Origin: Psettodes erumei
Taxonomy: Eukaryota > Chordata > Actinopteri > Pleuronectiformes > Psettodidae
Reading direction: 5' to 3'
DNA length: 64,000 nucleotides
NCBI GenBank assembly: GCA_016785225.1
Contig: JAFBJZ010000292.1
Location: 930,001 to 994,000, forward strand
The notes under the pieces were generated by a model. It was not told the origin of the DNA. It ran no database searches and worked only from the letters and a program-made list of their open reading frames with translations. The position numbers and the translations under genes are program-made. Every line of letters starts with the position of its first letter. The stretch's first letter is position 1. This document shows, one piece after another, positions 48,201 to 53,700 of this stretch.

Positions 48201-50788
48201 AAACAAGTGGACAAGAGGAGCTAACAACCTTGCAATTAATGGATGGCCTGCTTTTTACTATAGCAGATCAAGAGAAAAATCAAAGCCCAACTGTTGCAGG
48301 AAAGTAAGTACTTACAGGTCTCAAGTGTCAGAAGCAGCTAAACTAAAGAGAAAGTCATTCAGAAAACACTGAGCGCCAACAATGCATGTGATTTTTCATT
48401 TTTCTTTCAAGAGGGCCATTCAACTTTTGGATTAAAATGCCTTAATACAATGCAGTCAAAATTCTTCAACCGTCAACAATCAAGACCAGTCAAAGAACAG
48501 AACAGACCTGGATTGCTCCCTGGTGGTTGGCTGTCGTATATAGTATGTCATGAACCCTGCTCCCTCTGTGTTAGGGGATACGACATGGACCAAACTAAAA
48601 ACTTTAAAATGGTTTCTGTTGATTTAAGTAGTTATTATGTATGAATGTTCTTTTTCTGATTAGTTAGGCTGCAGTTAGCTTTTTGATGCCAAATAAAAAA
48701 AAACAGCGTGAGATGTTGAGATGATTCCACTGCTCCATTCCTCCATTGCTACTGTGCAGTTTTGTACAGTGGGAGGAAGTGGAGACTCATCGTTCATCTT
48801 TACAGATGGTTATAAAATAAATATAAAATATACAAAATATATATTGTATGTATATAAAAATATACATAAAATCATACTGCAATTATTTTGACAACTGGCA
48901 TGTAACAGGATTTTTGCCTTAAATTTTCACTGGAACAAAATGTAAAGATGACGATGGTGTGATATTTTTTTTTGCAGTCTGTAACAAGCATGCCAGGTCT
49001 GGATAATATGATTTGTCGGCACAGATTGTATTTCCTCTGTAGCACTATAGTGCTTCATTTATAGTAGTCTGCTGTGTCACATTGGATATTGCACCTGGCC
49101 ATATTATGATCTTGCTAAAATTATATTAATTGGTTGGGTTTAGTGCAGACCTGGTGAAGGATCAGGGGAGATTTGTTTTTTTCACATTTTGTAGGTACAA
49201 GTATTGATCTAAAATGCAAGTGGAGAGTCTGTTATGCATAATTCTTTTAATACATAAAATGCTGTATGTGTGATGGCTTGTGATGCGTGAAAACCATAAA
49301 CACCATCCAATGACTGGTTTACGATTATCATTTCAGAGTGCTTTGAAAGCCCGGGCCCTTATTTACATTTACTCATGCGCCGCATCCACTCAGAGCAATT
49401 TATAGCCAGTAATTTGGAGTTGAATTGTAAAGCAGGTAAACTTGAGCAAAAAATAAAACTAAAAACACTTTCAGCTGAAAAATGAATCAAATATCAATGT
49501 TGTTATAGGGTTTCAGGCATCTTAGAATCATCACACAGCAAACTAACAGATGATATGGTAAAGAATTGTACTGACTGCACAAAGTGTGATGATCGTTTCA
49601 GGAGGGAAAGGTAGAGGCATTCCCACACACACACATCTCTCCAAAGAAGAATGCCTTTATTATTCATTACAACTGAAACATTAGACCCAAATGGGCTACG
49701 CTGACAGAAAAGTACTTTATTAATGCAAACCCTCACTTTTGAATGTCTATAAATTGCACTTTTCTTTCTCTCTGTCACACAGGCTCCACATACAATTATC
49801 CCTACCCACACACTCCCTCGTCTATCAGATGCTTATTTATTCAGAAACCACTTGCACTGTCTGCAAGCTTGGGAATTACTCTGACGCTGTCATTTACAAT
49901 AAAACATTTCACTGATAACTAATATGGCTGCATTTGTAATTTTTTAGTGACAATAAAAAATATAATTATTGGTAAAACTATGTTTTCTGTAATACCTAAA
50001 ATAAAATATGTTGTTCTACAAGAGGATTCAAAGGGTTTAATCCTGTTTTTTTTTTTATCATACTGTCAAATGCTCACATGCTCTCAAATGTTAAATATCT
50101 TAACTCCAGCAGCATAGTATGACTTACATAAAACTGATTTAAAATGTAGATAAAATCTTTAAAAGATGTATAGTAACATTTTCAATAGGGACTTATGTTA
50201 TAAGAGAAGAACTTAAGCAATGTATGGAACCACCGATTCATTCTTCAAATGTATTGTAATTTATAATGCTGATCATAAATTAATGTCATATGTAACAGGC
50301 CGCTCACACAAATTCATAAAGCTGGGACAGCAAGGGCTGCTTCTCACCTTTTCACCCTTTCTTCGGTATCTTTTGACATTAGATTTTTGTATCAGTGAAA
50401 GTACCAGTGGAACTACCTGAATTATGCAGTTATGCACACACCACCTTTCTCCAGTATGAACTTCATGAACTCTGGCTGTGTGCTCTGAGCCAAACATTCA
50501 TGGAACAGGATCTTACATTTATCCAGCTCTGCTCCGGGGCACAGCATCCCCAGATTGTTGTTGCTTATCTGACTTAACACTCAGCTTCTTGCGACGCCTC
50601 GAAACAAACCTGACCATCGGCTCCCTCACCTTTTGGTCATGGCTGTAGGCCAGGATCCAGTCCTCCTGTTCGGGGTGGAAGAGCAGGCTGAGGATGTAGA
50701 AGTTGAGCCGGTACTTCTGGTAGGTGGCACCTTCATCGGAGCTGATCAACAGACTGCTCTCTACCTCTGGATCAGTAAGCAGCATGAT
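8842..50788 (-). CDS. sorcs1: SorCS1-like VPS10-domain receptor, 24 exons, 5' end missing
   Basis: Type I membrane sorting receptor that binds neurotrophic ligands, APP and synaptic receptors and traffics them between Golgi, endosome and surface (known for the family). Seen here: 24 minus-strand exons with GT-AG borders and compatible phases, 2871 nt, 956 residues plus stop. Order, numbering from the first visible residue: propeller about 1-430 with Asp-box motifs (SSDEGATY, TSDAGNTW, SFDEGRQW), 10CC module with cysteines 431, 448, 465, 480, 482, 489, 501, 516, 536 and 551, PKD about 552-646 with DFGDG, second PKD-like about 648-733, membrane-proximal domain about 734-849, helix 862-880, tail 881-956. 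N-glycosylation sequons are frequent. Compared from memory, segments such as GPEGN-MVDLYE, CTEADF, NNTE and the transmembrane segment fit SORCS1 better than SORCS3, and SORCS2 poorly. About 210-260 N-terminal residues are absent. The whole span is intron-interrupted; exons are listed separately. Confidence 0.88.
8904..10195 (-). other. Last sorcs1 intron, with repeat-like insert
   Basis: 1292 nt between the last two coding exons. About 8985-9375 resembles a dispersed fish repeat (gcaaTATTagcattcctgttttggtc; agctctactttggtttccac), likely non-autonomous and undefined at its ends. A 26-nt direct repeat follows at 9435-9460 and 9474-9499. No alternative exon with convincing splice sites and homology was seen. 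Confidence 0.6.
9435..9499. repeat. Two-copy 39-nt tandem duplication
   Basis: gaaattgtaaattgcaaata then atgtgg at 9435-9460 recurs with one change at 9474-9499. The period is 39 nt. Confidence 0.85.
10196..10353 (-). CDS. sorcs1: sorcs1 coding exon 23 of window (cytoplasmic tail)
   Basis: Completes Arg and encodes KIPGLNVYAQMQNEKEQEMM, then SPANPTEATPSSQRDLVHSL, then EILDTEFNSRPI and one base of Gly. YAQM is a possible tyrosine-based adaptor signal, and EKEQEM is acidic. The acceptor is tcttttctcaag and the donor ATCG|GTAAAC. If the donor is not used, the frame runs on for 14 residues after the Gly to a stop at 10155. This is the KIPGLNVYAQMQNEKEQEM tail form, not the alternative proline-rich SORCS1 tail. 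Confidence 0.95.
10354..10931 (-). other. Intron with GC-richer block
   Basis: 578-nt intron between the transmembrane and tail exons. Positions about 10600-10880 are clearly more GC-rich than the surroundings and include the small palindrome cctcctccgaggagg. SORCS1 tail isoforms arise around this intron in mammals, but I find no matching alternative tail exon. Confidence 0.55.
10932..11037 (-). CDS. sorcs1: sorcs1 coding exon 22 of window (transmembrane)
   Basis: Completes Ala and encodes PLVDTSENHSGSAMLMLLSV then VVVGLAVFVIYKFK and two bases of Arg. The hydrophobic run AMLMLLSVVVVGLAVFVIY (862-880) is the single membrane helix, followed by the basic stop-transfer KFKR. The acceptor is tctccacag and the donor AGAG|GTAAAG. 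Confidence 0.97.
11038..11444 (-). other. Intron, nothing recognised
   Basis: 407 nt between the juxtamembrane and transmembrane exons. I see no repeat or RNA gene in it. Confidence 0.7.
11445..11544 (-). CDS. sorcs1: sorcs1 coding exon 21 of window (juxtamembrane)
   Basis: 33 codons plus one base: LSEVLLSALNQNLVQFTLRP then GVQVTVYAAHLSA. The acceptor is gtgtcccaacag and the donor GCAG|GTAAAC. The ALNQN-VQF-L-PGV-V-V-AAHL pattern is family-typical. Confidence 0.95.
11545..13664 (-). other. Intron with homopolymer tracts
   Basis: 2120 nt. It holds a run of C near 12506-12518, a G-rich tract near 12948-12962, a poly-A near 13350-13367 and a CA microsatellite at 13619-13651 just downstream of exon 20 on the minus strand. 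Positions about 13040-13200 are less simple and could include conserved noncoding sequence. Confidence 0.55.
13619..13651. repeat. (CA)n microsatellite
   Basis: An interrupted CA tract beginning 14 nt from the donor of exon 20. On the transcribed strand it is a TG/UG repeat close to the 5' splice site. Confidence 0.95.
13665..13799 (-). CDS. sorcs1: sorcs1 coding exon 20 of window (membrane-proximal domain)
   Basis: 45 codons, phase 0: ATGVREDQLLVTVLPGLPTA, then AEFFLLPDKQLTEGKPEKSL and AHLDQ. The acceptor is gtttccctccag and the donor CAG|GTGAAA. The VLPGLPT-AE-F-LP motif is conserved in SorCS1 and SorCS3. Confidence 0.95.
13800..15976 (-). other. Intron, no gene recognised
   Basis: 2177 nt. 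Open frames here, including a plus-strand one at 15598-15996 that overlaps exon 19, are not supported by homology. A short CA tract lies at 15940-15954 next to exon 19. Confidence 0.65.
15977..16089 (-). CDS. sorcs1: sorcs1 coding exon 19 of window (membrane-proximal domain)
   Basis: Completes Glu (G|AA) and encodes YFRSHLLAFSSNLDDHNPDV then TEWRLDVSRVIKSSLIQ, phase 0. The acceptor is tccctgcag and the donor CAG|GTAAAG. It matches the family segment FR-L-LSFSPNLDDYNPDIPEWR. Confidence 0.94.
16090..17361 (-). other. Intron, no gene recognised
   Basis: 1272 nt of AT-rich intron between exons 18 and 19. No repeat family recognised. Confidence 0.65.
17362..17485 (-). CDS. sorcs1: sorcs1 coding exon 18 of window (second PKD-like)
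   Basis: Encodes PVITLEGSVACTFSREGINT, then VTVQVSAGNSILQDRKTIAV, H and one base of Glu. The donor is CATG|GTGAGC. The acceptor is a tandem ccccccagcag. I chose the distal AG because the family reads NNTE followed by P-ITLEG; the proximal AG, starting at 17488, would add one Gln. The Cys in VACTF is unusual compared with the Phe/Arg-containing mammalian sequence. Confidence 0.93.
17491..17560. repeat. GA-rich purine tract beside exon 18 acceptor
   Basis: Plus-strand ggggggagagagagagtggg continuing as mostly A/G for about 70 nt. On the transcribed strand it forms an unusually long polypyrimidine tract ending at the tandem acceptor of exon 18. Confidence 0.9.
18381..18520 (-). repeat. L2-like repeat relic
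   Basis: Contains cagtttatcacagggctgat, acaatccattcacgcctatg, ggcaactatgagtcaccagt and gggggaaaccagagaacatg, then gagaaaacc. These follow in order the common fish repeat 'catcgcagggctgacac...attcacac...caatttagagtcacc...gaggaaaccggagtacccggagaaaacc'. The strand is provisional. Confidence 0.65.
18595..18925. mobile_element. piggyBac-type MITE with TTAA target duplications
   Basis: The element runs 18599-18921 (323 bp). Its 12-bp terminal inverted repeats, CCCCTTAACGCC and GGCGTTAAGGGG, are perfect, and it is bracketed by TTAA at 18595-18598 and 18922-18925. TTAA duplication is the piggyBac signature. There is no coding capacity; the interior is AT-rich with TAGATA-like simple sequence. It sits in a sorcs1 intron and looks structurally complete. 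Confidence 0.88.
19314..19447 (-). CDS. sorcs1: sorcs1 coding exon 17 of window (second PKD-like)
   Basis: Completes Cys (T|GT) and encodes QLEYIHLSAPFVAVRNKEVN, then LTAVLWPSQVGTVTYIWWIG and NNTE. The acceptor is gcccgagtag, purine-rich next to the AG but forced by phase and homology; the donor is GAG|GTACTG. The KEVN-TAVLWPSQVGT-TY-WW block is diagnostic of SORCS1. Two sequons (NLT, NNT). Confidence 0.95.
19448..20132 (-). other. Intron, no repeat recognised
   Basis: 685 nt between the two PKD exons. Positions about 19640-19900 are GC-richer than average, but no coding homology or splice-compatible exon was seen. Confidence 0.6.
20133..20319 (-). CDS. sorcs1: sorcs1 coding exon 16 of window (PKD domain)
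   Basis: 62 codons plus one base: GDGAKTSITLDFGDGHALTY, then SNVSSIEDGIKHIYKAVGIY, then RVTATGENSLGSETATLYLH and VT. DFGDG is the PKD signature. The acceptor is ctctgcgcag. Two GT dinucleotides lie at the 3' end, but only the distal one (AACAT|GTGAGC) restores the Cys codon with the next exon. Confidence 0.96.
20320..21837 (-). other. Intron, no gene recognised
   Basis: 1518 nt, mostly AT-rich. Nothing recognised. Confidence 0.65.
21838..22009 (-). CDS. sorcs1: sorcs1 coding exon 15 of window (10CC end, PKD start)
   Basis: Completes Gly and encodes YRKVVSNNCTAGVSVEYTAR, then RQQCPTQAPRGLHLV, then the first PKD strands ending FLVFLEE, phase 0. The acceptor is ctccgcccccag and the donor GAG|GTAAGC. 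The last two of the ten cysteines are here. Sequons are NCT and NVT. The CP-APRGL motif marks entry to the PKD domain. Confidence 0.96.
22010..22538 (-). other. Intron, nothing recognised
   Basis: 529 nt inside the 10CC coding block. The overlapping plus-strand open frame running to 22643 is only the complement of exon 14. Confidence 0.7.
22539..22652 (-). CDS. sorcs1: sorcs1 coding exon 14 of window (10CC)
   Basis: Completes Cys489 and encodes DYGYERRTDGKCAPAFWFHP then LSMSRSCTTGMTFLNST and two bases of Gly. The acceptor is caattgcag and the donor CTGG|GTAAAC. DYGYER and CxPAFWF are hallmark 10CC sequences. LNST is an N-glycosylation sequon. Confidence 0.95.
22653..24419 (-). other. Intron, nothing recognised
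   Basis: 1767 nt between exons 13 and 14. There is a short CA-rich stretch near 23347-23382; otherwise no repeat family recognised. Confidence 0.65.
24420..24553 (-). CDS. sorcs1: sorcs1 coding exon 13 of window (10CC)
   Basis: 44 codons plus two bases: GEPCLMGVKRIYRKLKPTSR, then CVMGKTYSVSMTSG, then PCECTEADFE and a split Cys. The acceptor is gggcccacag and the donor GAGTG|GTGAGT. Five of the ten 10CC cysteines fall here, counting the split one. The CTEADF sequence separates SORCS1 from SORCS3, which as I recall has an asparagine/tryptophan there. Confidence 0.95.
24554..26822 (-). other. Intron, nothing recognised
   Basis: 2269 nt between exons 12 and 13. The part nearest exon 13, about 24660-25600, is somewhat less AT-rich and without simple repeats, so it may include conserved noncoding sequence. 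No coding homology. Confidence 0.6.
26823..26940 (-). CDS. sorcs1: sorcs1 coding exon 12 of window (propeller end, first 10CC cysteine)
   Basis: Completes Thr (AC|C) and encodes IFGHVSHRSEWQLVKIDFRS then IFNRRCTEADYQTWHLHDQ, phase 0 at the end. The acceptor is atattttccag and the donor CAG|GTACGC. Cys431, in NRRC, opens the 10CC module. There is no long minus-strand ORF here because in-frame stops flank both splice sites, so the exon was found by splice-aware reading. Confidence 0.95.
29150..29265 (+). repeat. Diverged CCTAACC-rich teleost repeat
   Basis: cttactttaaccttaactaa, then gcgtaaccctaaccaaacat and cccaacccaagtcttcacct. It shares the layout of the clearer copy at 45130-45360: interspersed, not telomeric. 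Confidence 0.6.
29395..29600 (+). repeat. Dispersed DNA-transposon-like repeat
   Basis: aggtggacaaaatattagaaacacctctc, given in part, then ctgtctttgtcagggcagga and gtggacctgatgaagtg. It resembles a common teleost non-autonomous repeat known to me only by pattern. Boundaries and class are not fixed. Confidence 0.5.
30309..30416 (-). CDS. sorcs1: sorcs1 coding exon 11 of window
   Basis: Completes Trp and encodes LSFDEGRQWNKYSFTNTPLF then VDGVLGEPGEETLIM and two bases of Thr. It contains an Asp-box (SFDEGRQW). The acceptor is tgtgttcctag and the donor TGAC|GTGAGT. The GEPGEETLIMT ending is typical of SorCS1. Confidence 0.96.
30417..30811 (-). other. Intron, nothing recognised
   Basis: 395 nt between exons 10 and 11. 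A pyrimidine-rich, C-rich patch lies near 30458-30480. Confidence 0.7.
30812..30903 (-). CDS. sorcs1: sorcs1 coding exon 10 of window
   Basis: Encodes IFDEEYAVLYLDQGGALVAI then RHTPLPIRHL and two bases of a split Trp. The acceptor is tttgtccctgcag and the donor CTATG|GTGAGT. The LYLDQGG-LVA segment fits SORCS1. Confidence 0.95.
30904..31852 (-). other. Intron with CA microsatellite
   Basis: 949 nt. A CA tract sits at 30958-30979, and a short diverged L2-like motif (gataaaccggggacctgtcc then ggatggataaatg) at about 31531-31586. Confidence 0.6.
31853..31929 (-). CDS. sorcs1: sorcs1 coding exon 9 of window
   Basis: Completes Gly (G|GC) and encodes SFGSELTTSNVSVYITSDAG then NTWRQ. It holds a full Asp-box (TSDAGNTW) and a sequon (NVS). 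The acceptor is gcgacctcag, which is relatively pyrimidine-poor, and the donor CAG|GTGAGG. The residues before the Asp-box diverge from mammalian forms. Confidence 0.93.
31930..35883 (-). other. Intron with inverted repeat and two-strand open segment
   Basis: 3954 nt. It includes the perfect 24-bp inverted repeat at 35305-35388 and a segment (about 33960-34370) that is open on both strands for over 110 codons yet matches nothing I recognise. There is a T run at 34947-34956. Confidence 0.6.
35305..35388. repeat. Perfect 24-bp inverted repeat, 36-nt loop
   Basis: The left arm at 35305-35328 (ggttgaaagagtttcgtaag then gcaa) is exactly complementary to 35365-35388. The loop contains ggcgaaacattttcttgaaa, similar to a dispersed fish motif with gaGACGAAACGTcttc. 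It may be a foldback element or a MITE core. Confidence 0.9.
35884..35986 (-). CDS. sorcs1: sorcs1 coding exon 8 of window
   Basis: 34 codons plus one base: PYCSLHLHLHVSANPYTSGN then IASRDTAPGIIVAS and the first base of Gly. The acceptor is ttttttgtctgcag and the donor CAG|GTGGGT. The NPYTSG-IAS-DTAPGII core is diagnostic of SorCS propellers. Confidence 0.95.
35987..36951 (-). other. Intron with long A tract
   Basis: 965 nt. A run of 19 A followed by further A/G sequence lies at 36871-36902, about 60 nt into the intron from the exon 7 donor, where it is a U-rich tract in the transcript. Confidence 0.7.
36952..37098 (-). CDS. sorcs1: sorcs1 coding exon 7 of window
   Basis: 49 codons, phase 0: VAGIKGMFLANKKTDNQVKT, then an Asp-box-like TYNRGRDW, then LLQAPSKDLRG and a cysteine near the end (IHCML). 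The acceptor is aatttcctag and the donor CTG|GTGAGC. The reading continues directly into PYCSLHLHL of the next exon, matching the family order. Confidence 0.96.
37099..38218 (-). other. Intron, nothing recognised
   Basis: 1120 nt between exons 6 and 7. A plus-strand frame near 37346-37630 shows no homology. Confidence 0.65.
38219..38398 (-). CDS. sorcs1: sorcs1 coding exon 6 of window
   Basis: Exactly 60 codons in phase 0, from DLHVISTDENRVVAAVQEWN through the sequon NETY, the motif LGVYYTLALENV and GPEGNVMVDLYE. The acceptor is ctgttccag and the donor GAG|GTAAAC. This is one of the best conserved propeller blocks; GPEGN favours SORCS1 over the SORCS3 sequence as I recall it. Confidence 0.96.
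38399..39784 (-). other. Intron with TA repeat and small hairpin
   Basis: 1386 nt. A (TA)n tract lies at 38599-38615. A short hairpin, tttttaaagagg / ccctctttaaaaa, lies near 38945-38972. The section from 39200 to 39400 is less AT-rich. Confidence 0.65.
39785..39874 (-). CDS. sorcs1: sorcs1 coding exon 5 of window
   Basis: Exactly 30 codons in phase 0: VSTAGRPIYYVSARRDVFTP then MKLPKYTLPK. The acceptor is caccttaag, slightly purine-rich before the AG, and the donor is CAAG|GTAACA. The MKLPKY-LPK end is characteristic of SorCS1/3 and leads into the HVISTDEN segment of the next exon. Only 193 nt of intron separate it from exon 4 upstream. Confidence 0.94.
40068..40186 (-). CDS. sorcs1: sorcs1 coding exon 4 of window
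   Basis: Encodes ALYVTCKLQNCTDANKGKPF then PGYIDPNSLVVQDEYVFVQ. It completes the Gln codon from the previous exon and ends phase 0 at CAG|GTGGGT. The acceptor is gggagcag preceded by a CA/TG-rich tract. It carries an N-glycosylation sequon (NCT) and the highly conserved PFPGYIDP-SL-VQD core of the SorCS propeller. Confidence 0.95.
40187..41539 (-). other. Intron, poly-A tract only
   Basis: 1353 nt. A short CA tract adjoins exon 4, and an A run occurs at 41168-41185. No other feature. Confidence 0.65.
41540..41604 (-). CDS. sorcs1: sorcs1 coding exon 3 of window
   Basis: A 65-nt exon that completes the Trp codon (TG|G) and encodes SKMGLDKEPGLIHLETSISE plus G, ending one base into a Gln codon (C|AG). 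The acceptor is ctttcag and the donor GGAC|GTGAGT. It corresponds to the family segment that reads W-S-M-G-KEP-LVHLE in mammals. Confidence 0.92.
42177..42239. repeat. (GT)n microsatellite
   Basis: About 60 nt of nearly pure GT with one GC and one AT interruption; the longest dinucleotide array in the window. Confidence 0.97.
42885..43135 (+). pseudogene. Decayed Tc1-like transposase C-terminal fragment
   Basis: The plus strand reads gccttcagtcacaagatctc then aaccccactgaacacctagg, giving SQDLNPTEHLGGIL. This corresponds to the Tc1/mariner SPDLNPIEHLW motif around the catalytic acidic residue. Following bases (agaatatcttttggaagaat; ggtggcacgtggtggtg) continue in the order of the common teleost Tc1 relic family, but the frame breaks and no terminal repeats remain. 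Confidence 0.75.
44839..44912 (-). CDS. sorcs1: sorcs1 coding exon 2 of window
   Basis: Encodes LYSSVEFGRRWQLVHERVAP followed by NRFY and two bases of a split Trp codon. It starts in phase 0 after ttctttctacag-type sequence and ends TG|GTAAGTAC. The match to the conserved LYSS-EFGRRWQL segment of SorCS receptors is clear. A second AG lies 8 nt inside the exon, but using it would break the frame. Confidence 0.93.
45102..45126. repeat. (CA)n microsatellite
   Basis: A pure CA run adjoining the CCTAACC-type repeat, as is usual for that family. Confidence 0.95.
45130..45360 (+). repeat. Interspersed CCTAACC-rich teleost repeat
   Basis: tatctttgtgagggcactaa, ctcctaaccttaaccatcat, accctaaacctaaccataac, then ccaagtcttaaccctcaaac. 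This is the familiar fish repeat that starts 'tatctttgtgaggac' and includes telomere-like CCTAAC runs. It is an interspersed element; the units are too irregular for telomeric DNA. Confidence 0.75.
45639..46087. mobile_element. MITE candidate with imperfect terminal inverted repeats
   Basis: acacttcattagtctga at 45639-45655, repeated in tandem at 45655-45671, faces acactttattagtctga read on the minus strand at 46087-46071: 17 bp with one mismatch. Inside, both ends share further similarity (cgactaaaactggacttct against gcgactaaatccggaatcct), so the inverted repeats may be about 60 bp and decayed. There is no coding capacity, and the target duplication is unclear. Confidence 0.6.
46090..46158. 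repeat. Two-copy tandem duplication, about 35 bp
   Basis: ggggtaggatagtagagtga then agtgagaagtaagagt is followed by a second copy ggtaggatagtacagtgaag then tgaggaaagtgag. Confidence 0.8.
47480..47923 (+). repeat. LINE 3'-end relic
   Basis: Ends tttgaattgcctcttgggga then caaataaaatttattgaatt, the standard GGGGA-CAAATAAA tail of a fish non-LTR element. Upstream sequence back to roughly 47480 probably belongs to the same copy, but the 5' limit is not seen. Confidence 0.65.
48105..48215 (+). repeat. Dispersed repeat with CACACA core
   Basis: caaaagtgctttacaacttg then gcccattcacacacacacac and gccaaggacactc follow the order of a common teleost repeat (aaagtgctttacac...ccattcacacacac...cccaaggacac). 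Confidence 0.55.
50630..50788 (-). CDS. sorcs1: sorcs1 coding exon, first visible (propeller blade)
   Basis: Encodes 53 residues from IMLLTDPEVESS to AYSHDQK, phase 0 at both ends. The acceptor reads ctgacttcag and the donor AAAG|GTGAGG. It contains an Asp-box (SSDEGATY) and the near-invariant family stretch QKYRLNFYI. In mammalian SORCS1 the preceding residues belong to a separate exon (STDYGTTYEK...TNKRK), which I could not find in 50789-64000. This is therefore an internal exon; its ATG codon is not the start. Confidence 0.95.
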
Positions 50789-53700
50789 CTGAAGTCAGTA
50801 GGAGGAGGAGAGATTAGTGTTAGTAGGTACTATTTCAACAATTATAGTATTTCAACAATTAAAAGAAAAGCCTAAACAACTTTTAAAAAAATACTCCTTT
50901 TATCAATTAGATTAAAAAAAAATACCTATGGAAAAAAGAAGGGATCACGTGCTGAAATATTTGTGGACAAGTATCAACAAAGTGTGTCAATTTTCTTTGA
51001 TTTTTCCCTATTTGTCTGCACTTCACCCACTTTTGTGTGTGTCTGAAGTAATGCAGAGACAAAACAAGTCAATGAGGAATAATAACCATATCTGTGATAC
51101 AAAGCACATTATTCTGCATATAACTTTGGCTGCAGATTAGCATGTTAAAAAACTTATCATCCATAGTCAGTTTCCCACTGATGATGCCATATCTCAAATA
51201 ACAATTTCTATGTGTGATCATATAATCAGAATGATGCATCTTCCAGAAAAGTGTCAGTGTATTGCATTCCTCTGGCATCGCTGTGTGTTTGCGTGACTCT
51301 CATCTTTCAGATTTCTGCAGTTTGCCTCTCACTACCTTCTCGCCGCCAATGCTCAGTCAGGCCTTGAAAGCATTAATTTCCCATGAGCTTCTTTCTTTTC
51401 TTAGAGGTCCAACATTGGGGTTTTTTTTTGTCAAATTCTGGCACAGCCCACAGGAAAAAAATCACAAAGGCATCCCAAGATAATATCAGATGCAAATATA
51501 ATTGAATCAGCGAACCTCAAGCGCTCTCGTCATTAGGAGAGTGTACAGTAGGCAGAGAGTTTGTAGAAACACAGTTGTGGGTGTGTGTACATCTATGTGT
51601 GTGTGTGTGTGTGTGAGTCGATGAGTAATACTGCTGGCAGCTGCATATATGTGTGCTCATGAGTCTACACATCTATAACCAATACTGGCACTGGCATATC
51701 TCCAGCTCTAATGTAACCCTTGTTAAAGATGCATATCGACTTGAGTTACAACATATAGACATTTAGTAGTCAGCTCATACCAGATAAAATGCCCGCTCAG
51801 CATCTTTTGTTTTGTCCACTGGGGACACATCCCCCTCACTTTGCACATTCTATTTTTGTGCCCTTTCATAGTTTACAATTGATTTTCTTACTGAATTCTC
51901 CATGAACACTGTACTCTTATTGCCCAGTCACAAGAGGTATCATTAGAAATAGTTAGACTCATCTTCGAACAAAACATGAAAGGAAAACAGCAAAGGAAAG
52001 TTACATGGACAAATTCTGATTTATTTTAGTTCTAAACAGTCAGTGTATCTCTTACTTACTAAATATCCTCCACTGAATAAAAGAGTGGCCTCTAAAACTA
52101 TTTTAACTTCATGAATAACATCTCAAGAAAATGTGACAAGTGAAACAGACCTAAGTAGAGCCTTGTAACATAAATTCCATAATTCAACACTGTTTTTGAC
52201 TGGTGGCAACAGACTATTAATGTGTAATATTTCTCTTCTATATTTACCTTTCTTTGCTACCTTGCAATATTTTACCTATGATATAAAAATGAATGAATTT
52301 GGTGAGTGACTTCTGTCAAACACATCAGCGGGAACATGTACCAGTATTCTCAAAGCATGTACACATCATTTGCTTAATGCCATCCTCTTGCAAAGGTGTG
52401 TGCAAGATCGTCAATACAGGAGGCAGTTTCAGAGTATGAATCTATGGTTGTTTAGGAAAAAAAGTGCACAGCTGCATGTAGCACACAGCTGGTGGAGGTG
52501 ACAGTGTATCAGGAGGCAGATGAAAGCGGCTGTCCAAAGGATCCATCCAGCCGGCCTGTACTCACTACAATGACCAAAACCAAAAAGCGGCACTTGTCCA
52601 CAAATCTTCCTTTTTATGCCTGGATGCACATGTAATAATATGTATATAACATGTTTAATATTAATATCTTTCTCTTCGTGGCAAATGCCAGTTTACCTTG
52701 TATGTATGTGTATCCTTAAAGCAGGATCCCTCATGCTGTTATTGAGGTTTATCTGTATTATAAGGGTGTCGTAAGAGGGTGTTACATGCTTTGCAAATAT
52801 TGCAATTGGTAAAGCTATTTAAAAATGAGTGGAGTTTTAAATATATATCTAGACCTGAACAAAAAAAGAGCCCACATTAACTTTGAAAAGAATATCTCCA
52901 AGCAAGCTTATTGCAACTTTATTAAGATAGAAATGGACTGAAGTGACAGAGCAAGCATTATTCATCATAAATGTGAAAATGTGTCTTTGTTTTTTGTCAG
53001 CTGCAGGCCCCCAGAAGCTGTGCTGGCTTTTGTTTTTGTGGTGCCTCTGTCGCCAACAGGTCGATAACGGTTGTCATGTAAGTGCAGACAGTGCCATCCC
53101 TGCGATGCACACAGGAGCTTACATTTGGTTTTGTTCAGAGATGGCCTCCAGCATGACGGAGTCTCAGTGTGCCCATTATGTCATCAGACAGCGGTGTGGA
53201 TGAGAATGCACACAGTTCTCACAGTCAATATCTTTCTCCATATGCCACCGTATGGCAAAGTGTTTCTGCTCCCTCACGCTAGTGAGTCATTTGTTAAGGT
53301 TGGCCTGGGTAACAGCAGCCATGGTGGGCAGACCCAGTCACGCCGCTGCATCAATCACAGACGGCAGGTATAATGCCATATACGTGAGCGACATGCTGAC
53401 CAATCCAATCGAATGCACTCCAGCGCCATCTGAACTACAAATCCCAATTAAGGTTTTGCTCACTCGCTTGAATTGCAACACAGGTGGAACAGTAAAGTTT
53501 ATGATTGGCTGATGCATTGCTAGTGAATGGAGGATTACATTAAATGATTCAGCAAGTTCACAGAAATCCGCATTCACAATGTGTTCACATCAGAATATGG
53601 AGAGCAGTGAACCCTGGTGAAATCTGTAGACAATGAAGACAATGTTGAGATAAGAGACTAAAGATTGGATTAAAAAACCCCTTCTTTAACCTTTTAAGTC

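Larger units (their letters stand above)
44913..50629 (-). other. Large intron with several repeats
   Basis: 5717 nt between the first two visible exons. From low to high: CA microsatellite (45102-45126), CCTAACC-type repeat (45130-45360), MITE candidate (45639-46087), tandem duplication (46090-46158), LINE 3' end (47480-47923), and a microsatellite-linked repeat (48105-48215). A 150-codon open frame at 47920-48372 has no recognised homology. Confidence 0.65.
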
